From CAYQVO01 sp964421085 (GTDB lineage: Bacteria; Bdellovibrionota_C; UBA2361; CAYQVO01), in the NCBI GenBank assembly GCA_964421085.1, contig CAYQVO010000007.1:1-64000 (forward strand): 64,000 nt of DNA. Direction: 5' to 3'. The first letter of the stretch is position 1. Each line of letters starts with the position of its first letter. Position numbers and translations under genes: made by a program. Below the pieces are notes generated by a model, which did no database searches, was not told the DNA's origin, and was given only the letters and a program-made list of their open reading frames with translations. Shown in pieces: positions 50,154-59,066 of this stretch.

Positions 50154-51161
50154 ATGAGAGTGTTATTTGTTCTTCTGGCCGTGTTCGCTCTGTCCGGCTG
50201 CAGGAGCGGAGAAGAATCAGCTGCCGTTGAAGATCCTGCTCAGAAGGTTCGTGTATATAAGGCGGAGCTTGTAAACGCATCCGGTACTGAAGCTGTTCCG
50301 GGCACTGTGCGGGCAAAGCTCCGAGCGAGCATCGAGGCAAAGATCCCGGGCCGCGTCGAAAGGATGCCGGCATTCGAAGGGCAGACTGTGGTCCAGGGAG
50401 AACTTCTGGCTCAACTTGATGCGAAGGAAGTGCAGGCCAGACTCGATCAGGCTCTTGCCATGAAGGATCAGGCTGAACGGGATCTCAGGCGGTTCACATC
50501 GCTTCTGCAGCAGAAAGCCGCCACCCAGGCTGAATACGACGGAATGGAGGCGAAGGCGCGTGTTGCGAGGGGGGCAGTGGCGGAAGCTCAAAGCATGCTG
50601 TCGCACGCCCGGGTGAAAGCGCCGTTCTCCGGTCTGATTACCAGAAAGCTTGCGAACGTAGGCGATCTCGCGTTGCCCGGAAAGCCGCTTTTCGAAATCG
50701 AAGACCCTTCCGCGCTTCGGTTCGAAGCCGGCATTCCCGAGACTTTCATTACGCGCATAAAGACCGGCGCGTTCTTCGACGTGAAGATCTCCGCGCTCGA
50801 CAAATCATTGAAGGGCGCCGTTTCCGAAGTTTCACCTGCAGCGGACCCGAACAGCCGCACATTTCTCGTGAAGGTCGATCTTCCCGCCGCTTCAGACCTG
50901 CGGTCGGGCCAGTTCGGGTACGTGGCGGTGCCCGCAGGGCAGGAATCGATGCTCAGTATTCCTGCAGCTGCGGTCGTTCAGCGGGGGCAGATGGAAGTTG
51001 TTTATGTAATCAAGGACGGAAGGGCCCGGCTCCGGCTCGTTCGCACGGGAAAGAAAGAGGGGGGCAAGGTAGAACTGCTGTCGGGACTTGATCCGGGTGA
51101 ACAAGTCGCAGTTGACGGTATTGCCGGACTCAAGGACGGCCGGAAAGTCGAGGTGAACTGA
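50154..51161 (+). CDS. RND efflux periplasmic adaptor (lipoprotein)
   Basis: 335 residues. A short signal ends FALSGC (lipobox, Cys near 20). ASIEAKIPGRVERMPAFEGQ and LLAQLDAKEVQARLDQA are the lipoyl-hairpin start, VKAPFSGLITRKLANVGDLA the lipoyl return, and SEVSPAADPNSRTFLVKVDLP the beta-barrel of HlyD/AcrA-type adaptors. It links the RND pump to TolC. Its stop overlaps the permease start by one base. Confidence 0.93.
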   Translation: MRVLFVLLAVFALSGCRSGEESAAVEDPAQKVRVYKAELVNASGTEAVPGTVRAKLRASIEAKIPGRVERMPAFEGQTVVQGELLAQLDAKEVQARLDQALAMKDQAERDLRRFTSLLQQKAATQAEYDGMEAKARVARGAVAEAQSMLSHARVKAPFSGLITRKLANVGDLALPGKPLFEIEDPSALRFEAGIPETFITRIKTGAFFDVKISALDKSLKGAVSEVSPAADPNSRTFLVKVDLPAASDLRSGQFGYVAVPAGQESMLSIPAAAVVQRGQMEVVYVIKDGRARLRLVRTGKKEGGKVELLSGLDPGEQVAVDGIAGLKDGRKVEVN

Positions 51162-54100
51162 TGCATCGTGGAACAGCCGGGCGTATCGCGGATGCGTTCA
51201 TAGATTCGAAGCTCACACCGCTCGTTGTGATCACTTCTGTGCTTCTTGGTATCGGGGCAATCTGGCTTCTCCCTCGGGAAGAAGAGCCGCAGATAAAAGT
51301 CCCGATGATTGACGTGATGGTCTCGATGCCGGGATTTACGGCAAAAGAGGTGGAGGAGCGGGCCACACGTCCGATGGAAAAACTTCTCTGGGAGATACCG
51401 GGGGTGGAATACATATACTCCATGTCCCAGCCTTCCCGGAGTCTTGCGATAGTACGGTTCAAAGTCGGCGAGGATGTAGAAAAAAGCCTGGTCAAGCTGA
51501 ATCAGAAAATGCAGTCTAATTTCGACAGAATTCCGCCGGGCGTCTCATTTCCGCTTATAAAGCCCAGATCCATTGACGATGTTCCGATTCTTGCGCTGAC
51601 CTTCCACTCGTCCCGCTATGATCATCTGATGCTGCGGCGGCTGGTGGCGCAGATTGACGATGCAGTGAAGCAGGCGCCGGATGTGGCGGAAACGACGGTA
51701 ACAGGGGGTGTGAGGCGGCACGTAAGAGTTCTCTTCGATCCCGTGAAACTTGCGTCGCGGAACCTCAGTCCCGCAAATCTTGCCCAGATGCTTCAGCTGG
51801 CGAACCGCGAATTTCCATCGGGCGCCGTCACCACGCGGAATACCGAGGTTCTGGTTGAAACCGGAGGATTTCTTGAAACATCCGATGATGTCGGGAGTGT
51901 CGTAGTCGGAGCTTTCCAGGGAAGACCCGTCTATCTCCGTGAAGTGGCGGATATAGTGGATGGTCCGGAGGAAGTCTCGCAGTATGTGCTGTTCGGCAGC
52001 GCGGCAACCGGTGACGAGGAGCCTGCAGTAACCCTGAGTATCGCAAAAAGGCCCGGCGCCAACGCGATACAGGTCGCAGATACAGTCCTTCATAAAATCG
52101 GGACACTGCGGGGCCATATAATTCCCTCTGATGTGGAAATGGCGGTAACCCGGAACTATGGCGAGACTGCGGCTGAAAAATCGAACGAACTTCTCTTTCA
52201 TATGGCCATCGCCATACTTGGCGTGACGGCCCTGATCTGGATCGTGCTCGGATGGAGAGAGTCGATGATCGTCGCTGTCGCTATTCCGTCAACTCTTGCG
52301 CTCACCCTGCTCACATTCTTCATGTTCGGATTCACCCTGAACAGGATTACCCTCTTCGCGCTTATCTTTTCGATTGGTATTCTTGTCGACGATGCTATTG
52401 TAGTCGTTGAAAACATCGTCCGCCATTTCCACCTTCCGCACAACAAGGGAAGACCTTGGCACGTGATTGCGGTTGAAGCAGTGGGTGAGGTGGGCAATCC
52501 TACAATTCTCGCGACATTTGCAGTCATCGCCGCCGTTCTCCCGATGGCGTTTGTCGGCGGACTGATGGGACCTTACATGCGGCCGATCCCAGTCGGCGCC
52601 AGTGCGGCGATGCTCTTCTCTCTGGCGATTGCATTCATAGTGACCCCCTGGGCTGCAATAAGAGTGCTGCACTGGGGTGAAAAATACCGGCACAGCACGG
52701 AAGGCGCGGCGTCCTCCGGCGGGCATCACACAAGTCTGGAGCACGAAGAGGATTTCTTCACCAGGCTTTACCGGCGCGTCATGGGTCCTCTTATTGAACG
52801 TCGTCCGGCCCGGATGAAGTTCCTTGCAGTCATAGCATTCCTCCTGATTGCGTCGCTGGCACTTGTCGGTGTGAAGCTCGTCAAGGTCAAAATGCTTCCT
52901 TTCGACAACAAAAGCGAGTTCCAGGTGATCATAAATATGCCCGAAGGCAGCTCTCTGGAGAAAACCGCTCAGGCTGCGAGGGAGATAGCCCGTGAAATCA
53001 GAAAGGAACCGGAGGTGACTGACTATCAGGTTTACGTGGGTGCGGCAGCTCCGTTCAATTTCAACGGCCTTGTACGTCACTACTTCAATCGAAGCGGAGC
53101 ATCTTCAGCCGACCTTCAGGTGAATCTCGCAGGCAAAAGCGAGAGGTCGGCGCAGAGCCATGAGATTGCAAAACGGGTGCGGCCGCGGGTTCAAAGTATC
53201 GCGGCGCAGTTTGGTGCAAGGGTCGCGGTAGCTGAAGTTCCTCCAGGGCCTCCCGTGCTGCAGACTCTGGTCGCAGAAATATACGGGCCTGATGAACAGT
53301 CAAGATCAAAGCTCGCCGGAAAGGTGCGGGAAATTTTCCGCGCGACTGAAGGTGTGGTCGATGTAGACTGGTATCGCGAGGACGATCAGAAGAAGGCGCG
53401 TTTTTCCGTCGATAAAGAGAAGGCGGCTCTTCATGGCATCAACGCTTCGAGCATAGCCGAAACGCTTCGGATGGCAGTCGATGGCGCGGGCGTTGATATT
53501 CTTCATGCGCCGAATGAGAAGGAAGATGTGCGGATAACCCTGCAGCTTCCGCGGGCCATGCGGACGAGCCCGGAGGATCTGCTTGCGCTTCGCATAAGAT
53601 CGGGCGACGCGAACGCACTGCCCGAACCTTCGCCGGGTGTTGCCATGCCGCCCCTGGTTCCGCTCCGGGAGCTTGTAAAGCTGGATTACATCATTCAGGA
53701 CAAGACCATCCACCACAAGAATTTGATGCCGGTGACATATGTTACCGGGGATGTCGCAGGTGTTATCGAGAGCCCTGTTTACGCGATTCTGAAAATGAAC
53801 AGCGAGCTGGCGAAGCTGAATCCATTCGAGTTCGGCGGCAGTACGTCGCGTCTGACTGTCTTCAATGCCGTGCAGCCTTTCACTGATCTTCAACCATCGA
53901 TGAAGTGGGATGGCGAGTGGCAGATCACAATCGAGGTCTTCAGGGACCTTGGTCTCGCGTTTATGGTCGTGCTCGTTCTCATATATATTCTCATGGTCGG
54001 ATGGTTCGGTTCTTATATGACGCCTCTTATCGTCATGGCGGCAATCCCGTTCTCCCTGGTGGGAATTCTGCCCGCGCACTGGCTTCTGGGAGCGTTTTTC

Positions 54101-54412
54101 ACTGCGACATCGATGATAGGATTCATGGCGGGCGCCGGGATTGTCGTGCGTAATTCAATCATACTTGTCGATTTCATTGAGCTGAGGCTCAGGGAAGGGG
54201 TCCCTCTCGCTGATGCGGTTATCGACGCAGGCGCAGTGCGTTTCCGTCCCATGCTCCTTACCGCGCTGGCTGTTGTCGTCGGCGCAAGTGTCATTCTCTT
54301 CGACCCGATTTTTCAGGGCCTTGCAATATCTCTGATGGCAGGCGAGATAGCGTCCCTCCTTATAAGCCGCATGGCTGTGCCGGTGTTGTATTATATGGGG
54401 CATCGTTCATGA
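51161..54412 (+). CDS. RND-family efflux permease
   Basis: 1083 residues, with the duplicated 6+6 helix plan of AcrB/CusA pumps. GFTAKEVEERATRPMEKLLW and SRSLAIVRFKVGED lie in the first porter loop. GILVDDAIVVVEN in the fourth helix carries the acidic pair for proton transfer, and LILDF-like NSIILVDFIELRLREG with RFRPMLLTALAVVVGASVIL is the C-terminal partner segment. Heavy-metal-type Met clusters are not obvious, so drug, organic or metal substrates are all possible. Regulated by the ArsR-like repressor through the upstream palindrome, by inference. Confidence 0.94.
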   Translation: MHRGTAGRIADAFIDSKLTPLVVITSVLLGIGAIWLLPREEEPQIKVPMIDVMVSMPGFTAKEVEERATRPMEKLLWEIPGVEYIYSMSQPSRSLAIVRFKVGEDVEKSLVKLNQKMQSNFDRIPPGVSFPLIKPRSIDDVPILALTFHSSRYDHLMLRRLVAQIDDAVKQAPDVAETTVTGGVRRHVRVLFDPVKLASRNLSPANLAQMLQLANREFPSGAVTTRNTEVLVETGGFLETSDDVGSVVVGAFQGRPVYLREVADIVDGPEEVSQYVLFGSAATGDEEPAVTLSIAKRPGANAIQVADTVLHKIGTLRGHIIPSDVEMAVTRNYGETAAEKSNELLFHMAIAILGVTALIWIVLGWRESMIVAVAIPSTLALTLLTFFMFGFTLNRITLFALIFSIGILVDDAIVVVENIVRHFHLPHNKGRPWHVIAVEAVGEVGNPTILATFAVIAAVLPMAFVGGLMGPYMRPIPVGASAAMLFSLAIAFIVTPWAAIRVLHWGEKYRHSTEGAASSGGHHTSLEHEEDFFTRLYRRVMGPLIERRPARMKFLAVIAFLLIASLALVGVKLVKVKMLPFDNKSEFQVIINMPEGSSLEKTAQAAREIAREIRKEPEVTDYQVYVGAAAPFNFNGLVRHYFNRSGASSADLQVNLAGKSERSAQSHEIAKRVRPRVQSIAAQFGARVAVAEVPPGPPVLQTLVAEIYGPDEQSRSKLAGKVREIFRATEGVVDVDWYREDDQKKARFSVDKEKAALHGINASSIAETLRMAVDGAGVDILHAPNEKEDVRITLQLPRAMRTSPEDLLALRIRSGDANALPEPSPGVAMPPLVPLRELVKLDYIIQDKTIHHKNLMPVTYVTGDVAGVIESPVYAILKMNSELAKLNPFEFGGSTSRLTVFNAVQPFTDLQPSMKWDGEWQITIEVFRDLGLAFMVVLVLIYILMVGWFGSYMTPLIVMAAIPFSLVGILPAHWLLGAFFTATSMIGFMAGAGIVVRNSIILVDFIELRLREGVPLADAVIDAGAVRFRPMLLTALAVVVGASVILFDPIFQGLAISLMAGEIASLLISRMAVPVLYYMGHRS

Positions 54413-54636
54413 CATTTCCGGCTTCCGTAAATCCCCGGGGACTGCTCCTCGAACAGGGGGACGACACGGTTTCGGTGATTCAACACGATTCCGCCCAGGG
54501 GAATTTCCTATTTTCCCGTGAAATTTGCTATGGCTCCTTAGGTTGATTCACTACTCAGCCGACACAGGCAGGGAAGAAGTAGTAAAGAAAGGCGCGCGAG
54601 CAGTCGCGTGACAACCCCTCTTTTAGTGAGCGCCTG
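54413..54636 (+). promoter_or_regulatory. Structured leader of the pilin operon
   Basis: A 224-base gap before the first prepilin gene. CGCGA and TCGCG around 54597-54610 pair over four bases, and CTACT and AGTAG around 54552-54580 also pair. Such leaders before pilin genes sometimes are c-di-GMP riboswitches, but the conserved GEMM core is not seen. An unidentified leader or plain promoter region. Confidence 0.25.
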
Positions 54637-55140
54637 ATGAGATTTGTACGCAAAGTTAAGTCCGAAAGAGGAATGACTTTGCTCGAGATCGTGACTGTTC
54701 TCGGGATTGTGAGTTCCGTCAGTGTCGCCGTAAGCCTGAATTTTTCCGAGGTAAGATCAAGCTTCGATAAACTTACCGCGCGAGGTGTTCTTATTCAGGA
54801 TCTTACGCGTGCTCAGGCGGAAGCGGTAACTGCCGGCTGCAGAATGATATTCACGGTCGCGACGGACGGGAGGAGTTACAATTACGGCTGTGATTTACTC
54901 CCCTATGATACCGGCTTTCCGCCGTCTGCTGATGTCTTTTCCTGTGTCCGCCCGCTCCCCCGCAGAATCACTCTTTCCCCTGGCACGGTTATTGTATTCA
55001 ACTCCCGGGGGCAATCCGTTGATGCATCCGGCGAGATGACGAACGTTACCCTTCGTCTGTCGGCCGAAACAAGTCGCGGTGTCGTCAATTATGTCTCGGG
55101 AACTTTACTTGGCACGGGAGCTTTTCAGTACAATGGATAG
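54637..55140 (+). CDS. Prepilin-type protein (GspH/FimT-like)
   Basis: 167 residues. The type III signal ERGMTLLEIVTVLGIVSSVS has the peptidase site after Gly and Glu at +5, followed by the hydrophobic N-terminal helix of a pilin. Two Cys (AGCRM, YGCDLLPYD) and later a third suggest a disulphide-stabilised head. GspH/FimT proteins are minor pseudopilins that prime assembly. First of four such genes; its stop overlaps the next start. Confidence 0.85.
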   Translation: MRFVRKVKSERGMTLLEIVTVLGIVSSVSVAVSLNFSEVRSSFDKLTARGVLIQDLTRAQAEAVTAGCRMIFTVATDGRSYNYGCDLLPYDTGFPPSADVFSCVRPLPRRITLSPGTVIVFNSRGQSVDASGEMTNVTLRLSAETSRGVVNYVSGTLLGTGAFQYNG

Positions 55141-55561
55141 AAAATCTCCGTTAAAGAAAATTTTGGGCGGCGTGTCCCGCGGGTTCCGGCGGCAGATGGG
55201 TTTCTCCATGATCGAACTTCTCGTTGCCGTCGCTCTCCTCGGATTGTCAGGGCTGGCAATATCCAGAAGTGTCATTCAAGGCTTCCGGATTCTGAAGTTC
55301 TCCGAGGTGAACTTTATCGCCAATTCCCTGGCGATGGCCAAAATGGAAGAGTTCGCCGCAAAGGACACAATCGAGATTACCGCAGCGTTGAATGCTGTCG
55401 AGCCGGCAGTCACATATCCTGATCTCGGTCTGACCTTTACCCGGACATCCACAATTGTGGAAAACCTGGACGAAACACGCACAGTCACGGTGAACGTGAG
55501 GACTAATCAACCGCCGGTCACCAGCGTAGAGTTCACTTCAACTTTTGTGCTTTGGGAGTGA
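55133..55561 (+). CDS. Prepilin-type protein (PilV/GspI-like)
   Basis: 142 residues. The signal QMGFSMIELLVAVALLGLSG has Gly before Phe and Glu at +5, after a long basic leader of about 22 residues. The size and position match PilV or GspI minor pilins. The ATG at 55133 overlaps the previous stop; the frame is open upstream without a signal. The short head (ITAALNAVEPAVTYPDLG) is beta-rich. Confidence 0.82.
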   Translation: MDRKSPLKKILGGVSRGFRRQMGFSMIELLVAVALLGLSGLAISRSVIQGFRILKFSEVNFIANSLAMAKMEEFAAKDTIEITAALNAVEPAVTYPDLGLTFTRTSTIVENLDETRTVTVNVRTNQPPVTSVEFTSTFVLWE

Positions 55562-55563
55562 GG

Positions 55564-56439
55564 ATGGGCCGTAACGCGGGTATAGAAATCGCGAACCCCT
55601 GCGCCGGATTCACCCTGGTGGAGACACTCGTCACTCTGGCTGTGTCGAGTATCGTGCTCCTGGTGGCGACAACGCAGTACGTCACCACCATATCTCACGC
55701 CAACGACCATCAGACCAGACTGGAGGCCCTGGTGCAGGCTCAGGCCATGGCACAAACGATGGTAAGCGAGCTTCGCATGGCAGGAAATGGGGTGCCGTTT
55801 GATCAGGCGAATTTCGAGATAGGAGAAAATACACTGCCTGACCCTACAGTCACAGAACCAATCGTCACCGCCACATCCAGCGAGTCCACTATCGATTTTC
55901 GACTGAATGAGAGCGGGGAAGTATATGTGCTGCGTTCAATCTTCGATCCGGGAAGCAGTCTAACCATGCTTTTAAATACGACTGCCGGTCTTAACGCCGG
56001 TGATACGGTTTATATCTCGAACAGCGTCATGTCCGGGGACGATGGGCTGAAAGGCACTATAGCCGGCGTAAATTCCGGTGCAGGTTCGATTACACTCACA
56101 GCAGGATATGTCGCCACCGCCGGCGCGACCTTCATTGTTGGAAGCACGCTCGAAAAGGTCAACACCATCCGCTACGCCAACTCAGACGGCAACATTACGC
56201 GGGACGCCGGGTCCAGCCCGGTGGTTCTGGGAACAAACAGTACCGCATCGTTTGAATACCTGGACTTTAATGGCGTGCCTGTTTCACCCCCCCTCACACC
56301 GGCTCAATTAGTGGATGTTGTGCGCTCGATCAGGGTGACCATTGTCAAACAAAGCGCGAAGAAGTTGAGCAACGGTGAGTTTTATTCGGCAGGAGTTTCA
56401 CAGACAGTAGGTATCAGAAATCTGAACCTCTTCTTTTGA
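55564..56439 (+). CDS. Prepilin-type protein (PilW/GspJ-like)
   Basis: 291 residues. The signal CAGFTLVETLVTLAVSSIVL is a standard prepilin motif. RLEALVQAQAMAQTMVSELR extends the stalk helix, and the large C-terminal head with SITLTAGYVATAGATF and VRSIRVTIVKQSAKK fits PilW/GspJ. It starts 2 bases after the previous stop. A frame extending 12 bases upstream is possible. Confidence 0.82.
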   Translation: MGRNAGIEIANPCAGFTLVETLVTLAVSSIVLLVATTQYVTTISHANDHQTRLEALVQAQAMAQTMVSELRMAGNGVPFDQANFEIGENTLPDPTVTEPIVTATSSESTIDFRLNESGEVYVLRSIFDPGSSLTMLLNTTAGLNAGDTVYISNSVMSGDDGLKGTIAGVNSGAGSITLTAGYVATAGATFIVGSTLEKVNTIRYANSDGNITRDAGSSPVVLGTNSTASFEYLDFNGVPVSPPLTPAQLVDVVRSIRVTIVKQSAKKLSNGEFYSAGVSQTVGIRNLNLFF

Positions 56440-56457
56440 GTTTTTTCGGAGGTAGGT

Positions 56458-57927
56458 ATGTTTAAAAAAAGTGAGCGTGGTTACATTCTGATTGGAGCAC
56501 TCATCCTTATCACACTGGGGGCGCTGCTGTCAGCCAGCATGATTGATATGACCGTCACTGGAACCAGGACCAGAGGCATCGCAAAAACTCAGGCGCAGTA
56601 TCAATACGAATGTGAGGAAACCCTCAACAAGGTTGTCGCCTGGTTTCAGGCTAACTCAAAAAATATCGTGAGCGCATTCAAGGGGGCGGCATTCAACTCC
56701 AACTTCACCCTTGGCTCACCTGCCGACGGCGCCAACGAGGGGGAGCACTTTCAGGTTCCTTCGATGGTGAAGATGAAAGACACCAATAATTCTGTCATGC
56801 TCAGCAGCAATGATTTCTTCGGCACACCTGCCTTCCCCGCCACCCAGAATATCGACACAGGCGCAGCGTTCGACGCGGTATCGGCGTTCCGTTCAGCGGA
56901 CCTCGGATCCGCGAACGCCCGGGCGATTCTCATGTGGGCCCGGCATACCGACGGGAACTACGAACCAGTCTTCCGCGTAGATGCAGTCACGGGGAACAAT
57001 CCGGACAGAGGGGCGCACATGTTCACCTTTGTTTATACGCAGCTCGTTGTCACAACCGGCGCAGCCGCTCCCGGGATTGGTTTCTATACCGAAGACGGGG
57101 ATCTTGTGACGCAGACAGGGAATAACCAGTGTTTTTCTTACAAATGGACTCATGATGGAACCAGCTGGAGCAAAGGAGCTCCCCGGTCGAACTGTATCGT
57201 CGCTTCGAAAAAGAACATCATACTTCGAAGCAAGATTAACGGCGATGCGCTCAGCACAACCACGGATGGTGTCCAGCTGAACGGGCCGAATGGAGAGGTT
57301 TCAGGAACAGTCTGCGGAGCGCCCTCGTGCCATAATCATTCACTTTCGCCCTTTCCTGACTGGAGCACGACCTGTAACGGGCACAGCAGAGGAAATCTTG
57401 CCGTATCCACTGACACCAATCTTGGCTCAGGGCCATTGCTCGATGATCAGTGCTGGGAGAAGGTTACGATAGACAGCGGGAAAACCCTTACTCTTTCGGA
57501 CAAGGTTAATCCGTACCGCTTTAAGGAGATTGAGTTCAAGAATCAGTCCAACGCGAGGCTGGCTTTCCCCGATATGGGGCCGAATGAAAAAGTCACGATG
57601 TTTCTGGACAACTGGAACGGCGGGAAGGTCAACGGAAACCAGCTCTTCAACCAGAATAATTCCCCAGGCAATCTGTTGATTAACATCACCGGCAGTTCGA
57701 GTTTTCACCTGAACGGCACGGCCGACATGAACGCGCGTTTCGTCGCACCTCTAGCCGATATCTTTATGAACGGAAACTTCATTTTCCACGGATCCGTCGA
57801 ATGCAGTGAGTTCGAGGCTTCCGGCAATGCGCGCTTCAATTATGACGAAAACATCAATGCAGCCGCTGTGCCTGCGATCAGCGATTTGAAGATTACGTTG
57901 AAGAAAGCCGGGCAGAGATACAGGTAG
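56458..57927 (+). CDS. PilX-like pilus assembly protein with large C-terminal domain
   Basis: 489 residues. GYILIGALILITLGALLSAS at the N-terminus is the PilX-type hydrophobic helix, with no Glu at +5, as in PilX/GspK family members. RTRGIAKTQAQYQYECEETL continues the stalk. The remaining 400 residues are beta-rich; the end (VAPLADIFMNGNFIFHGSVE, then ASGNARFNYDENI) resembles the repeat-like C-terminal domain seen in PilX-associated proteins. TCGGAGG precedes the ATG. Last gene of the pilin operon. Confidence 0.78.
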   Translation: MFKKSERGYILIGALILITLGALLSASMIDMTVTGTRTRGIAKTQAQYQYECEETLNKVVAWFQANSKNIVSAFKGAAFNSNFTLGSPADGANEGEHFQVPSMVKMKDTNNSVMLSSNDFFGTPAFPATQNIDTGAAFDAVSAFRSADLGSANARAILMWARHTDGNYEPVFRVDAVTGNNPDRGAHMFTFVYTQLVVTTGAAAPGIGFYTEDGDLVTQTGNNQCFSYKWTHDGTSWSKGAPRSNCIVASKKNIILRSKINGDALSTTTDGVQLNGPNGEVSGTVCGAPSCHNHSLSPFPDWSTTCNGHSRGNLAVSTDTNLGSGPLLDDQCWEKVTIDSGKTLTLSDKVNPYRFKEIEFKNQSNARLAFPDMGPNEKVTMFLDNWNGGKVNGNQLFNQNNSPGNLLINITGSSSFHLNGTADMNARFVAPLADIFMNGNFIFHGSVECSEFEASGNARFNYDENINAAAVPAISDLKITLKKAGQRYR

Positions 57928-57947
57928 CCGAAAAAGGGTGCGGTTCC

Positions 57948-57987
57948 GGACGGTTCCTGTTTCCGGAAAAGAAAACAGGAACCGTCC
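57948..57987. terminator. 15-bp inverted repeat, likely bidirectional terminator or REP element
   Basis: GGACGGTTCCTGTTT at 57948-57962 and its exact complement AAACAGGAACCGTCC at 57973-57987 flank a 10-base loop. CCTTTTCT follows, and AAAAAGG precedes. It lies between two convergent genes, so it can terminate both. The AACAGGAACCGTCCCC core also looks like bacterial REP palindromes. Confidence 0.65.
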
Positions 57988-58002
57988 CCTTTTCTGTGAA
58001 GC

Positions 58003-58497
58003 TCAACTTCTGACGGGGATGTCCAGTATTTTCGGTTTATGCCCGGTGAGGTCGAAAAATTTCTCGATACCCTCATGAGAAATGCAGAGTGTGGCAGTGT
58101 TCACAAGAGGGTGGCAGCCAACCGCATCTGCCTCCCAGACGTCCTTGTCCACTACCAGTTCTACTGAGCGGGCCGTATCGTTCATCAGCGCGAGAAGGCT
58201 CACAGCACCGGGCTTTATACCAAGATGCTTCTCCAGACGCTCAGGCGACCCGAAGCTGAGGCGACCGGCATCAAGAAGTTTTCCGGTGGCGGTAAGGTCG
58301 ACATCCTTCGCTTCATCCACCACTATCAGAATATGCCTCACGCCTTTCTTGTCGCGGAGGAAAAGATTCTTCGCAGCCATCCCGTCGAAATGAGGTACCA
58401 TCTGTCTCGCCTCCCCGCAGTTCATGACGGGTGGATGTTCAACCATCGTGAAGGAGATTCCATTCCGAGAGAGAAAATCAAGAATTTGTGTCGTCAT
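58003..58497 (-). CDS. Prolyl-tRNA deacylase-like protein (YbaK/ProX family)
   Basis: 164 residues, one YbaK-like editing domain. FTMVEHPPVMNCGEA, GMAAKNLFLRDKKGVRHILI with the catalytic Lys, LLDAGRLSFGSPERL, KPGAVSLLALMND and GCHPLVNTATLCIS match ProX/PrdX proteins that clear Ala from mischarged tRNA-Pro. The protein is free-standing, as usual. It is convergent with the pilin operon across the hairpin at 57948. Confidence 0.9.
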   Translation of the reverse strand: MTTQILDFLSRNGISFTMVEHPPVMNCGEARQMVPHFDGMAAKNLFLRDKKGVRHILIVVDEAKDVDLTATGKLLDAGRLSFGSPERLEKHLGIKPGAVSLLALMNDTARSVELVVDKDVWEADAVGCHPLVNTATLCISHEGIEKFFDLTGHKPKILDIPVRS

Positions 58498-58588
58498 AAT
58501 CAGTTTGTTTTTACATAGTTGCCCGGCGCCCCGATGAAGGTTACATTTATTCGCAGGTCTGGTCCATCCTGTCCGGGGAGAGTTGACG

Positions 58589-58936
58589 ATGAAAATACTG
58601 CCTGCCGCTGCGGTATCCGCGATTTTCCTGGTTCAAACCGGAATCGCCTCAGATCGTGTCTATCTCTGTAACGGAGTGTACAGGAACACGCCGTGCGCGA
58701 AAGGAGCCGTGAGTGAAGAGCATCGACTCCCGCCGCTTACGAGGTACAAAGCGCGAGACTATTACATACCGCCGGTGCTCCCTGAGGATTCGGGGCCGGC
58801 TGAAACAAAAGCTTCAATCGATCCGATAAGGCTGAATTCGTCTCACGAAGAGGTGAAGCCTGCGGATACCGCATCCAGTTCGGGCAGTTTGAAGATTTCC
58901 GGACCTGAAGTCGACAGATTCCTGGCAAAGCAATGA
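58589..58936 (+). CDS. Small secreted DUF4124-like protein
   Basis: 115 residues. A signal peptide (about 1-19, AAAVSAIFLVQTGIA) precedes DRVYLCNGVYRNTPCAKGAV, a two-Cys motif like the DUF4124 domain. The rest is Pro/Ser-rich and low in complexity. The ATG at 58589 is preferred over the TTG six bases upstream. The function is unknown; it stands alone. Confidence 0.6.
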   Translation: MKILPAAAVSAIFLVQTGIASDRVYLCNGVYRNTPCAKGAVSEEHRLPPLTRYKARDYYIPPVLPEDSGPAETKASIDPIRLNSSHEEVKPADTASSSGSLKISGPEVDRFLAKQ

Positions 58937-59066
58937 GGGGAAGAGAGTGACGGAATCGCAGACGTCGATAACGGCAGCGCGCGCAGTGCATTATGACTGA
59001 AGATCCTCCCCGCCGCCGTGGGGAATGTCGCCGCTGAGAGGAGGGTGTGTTCCGCATCAGTCAAAT

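Noticed and set aside
52289..53080. Minus-strand frame inside the RND permease gene
   Set aside because: Composition mirrors the permease codons; no independent support.
54413..54636. c-di-GMP (GEMM) riboswitch before the pilin operon
   Set aside because: Only short local hairpins; the conserved core sequence is absent.
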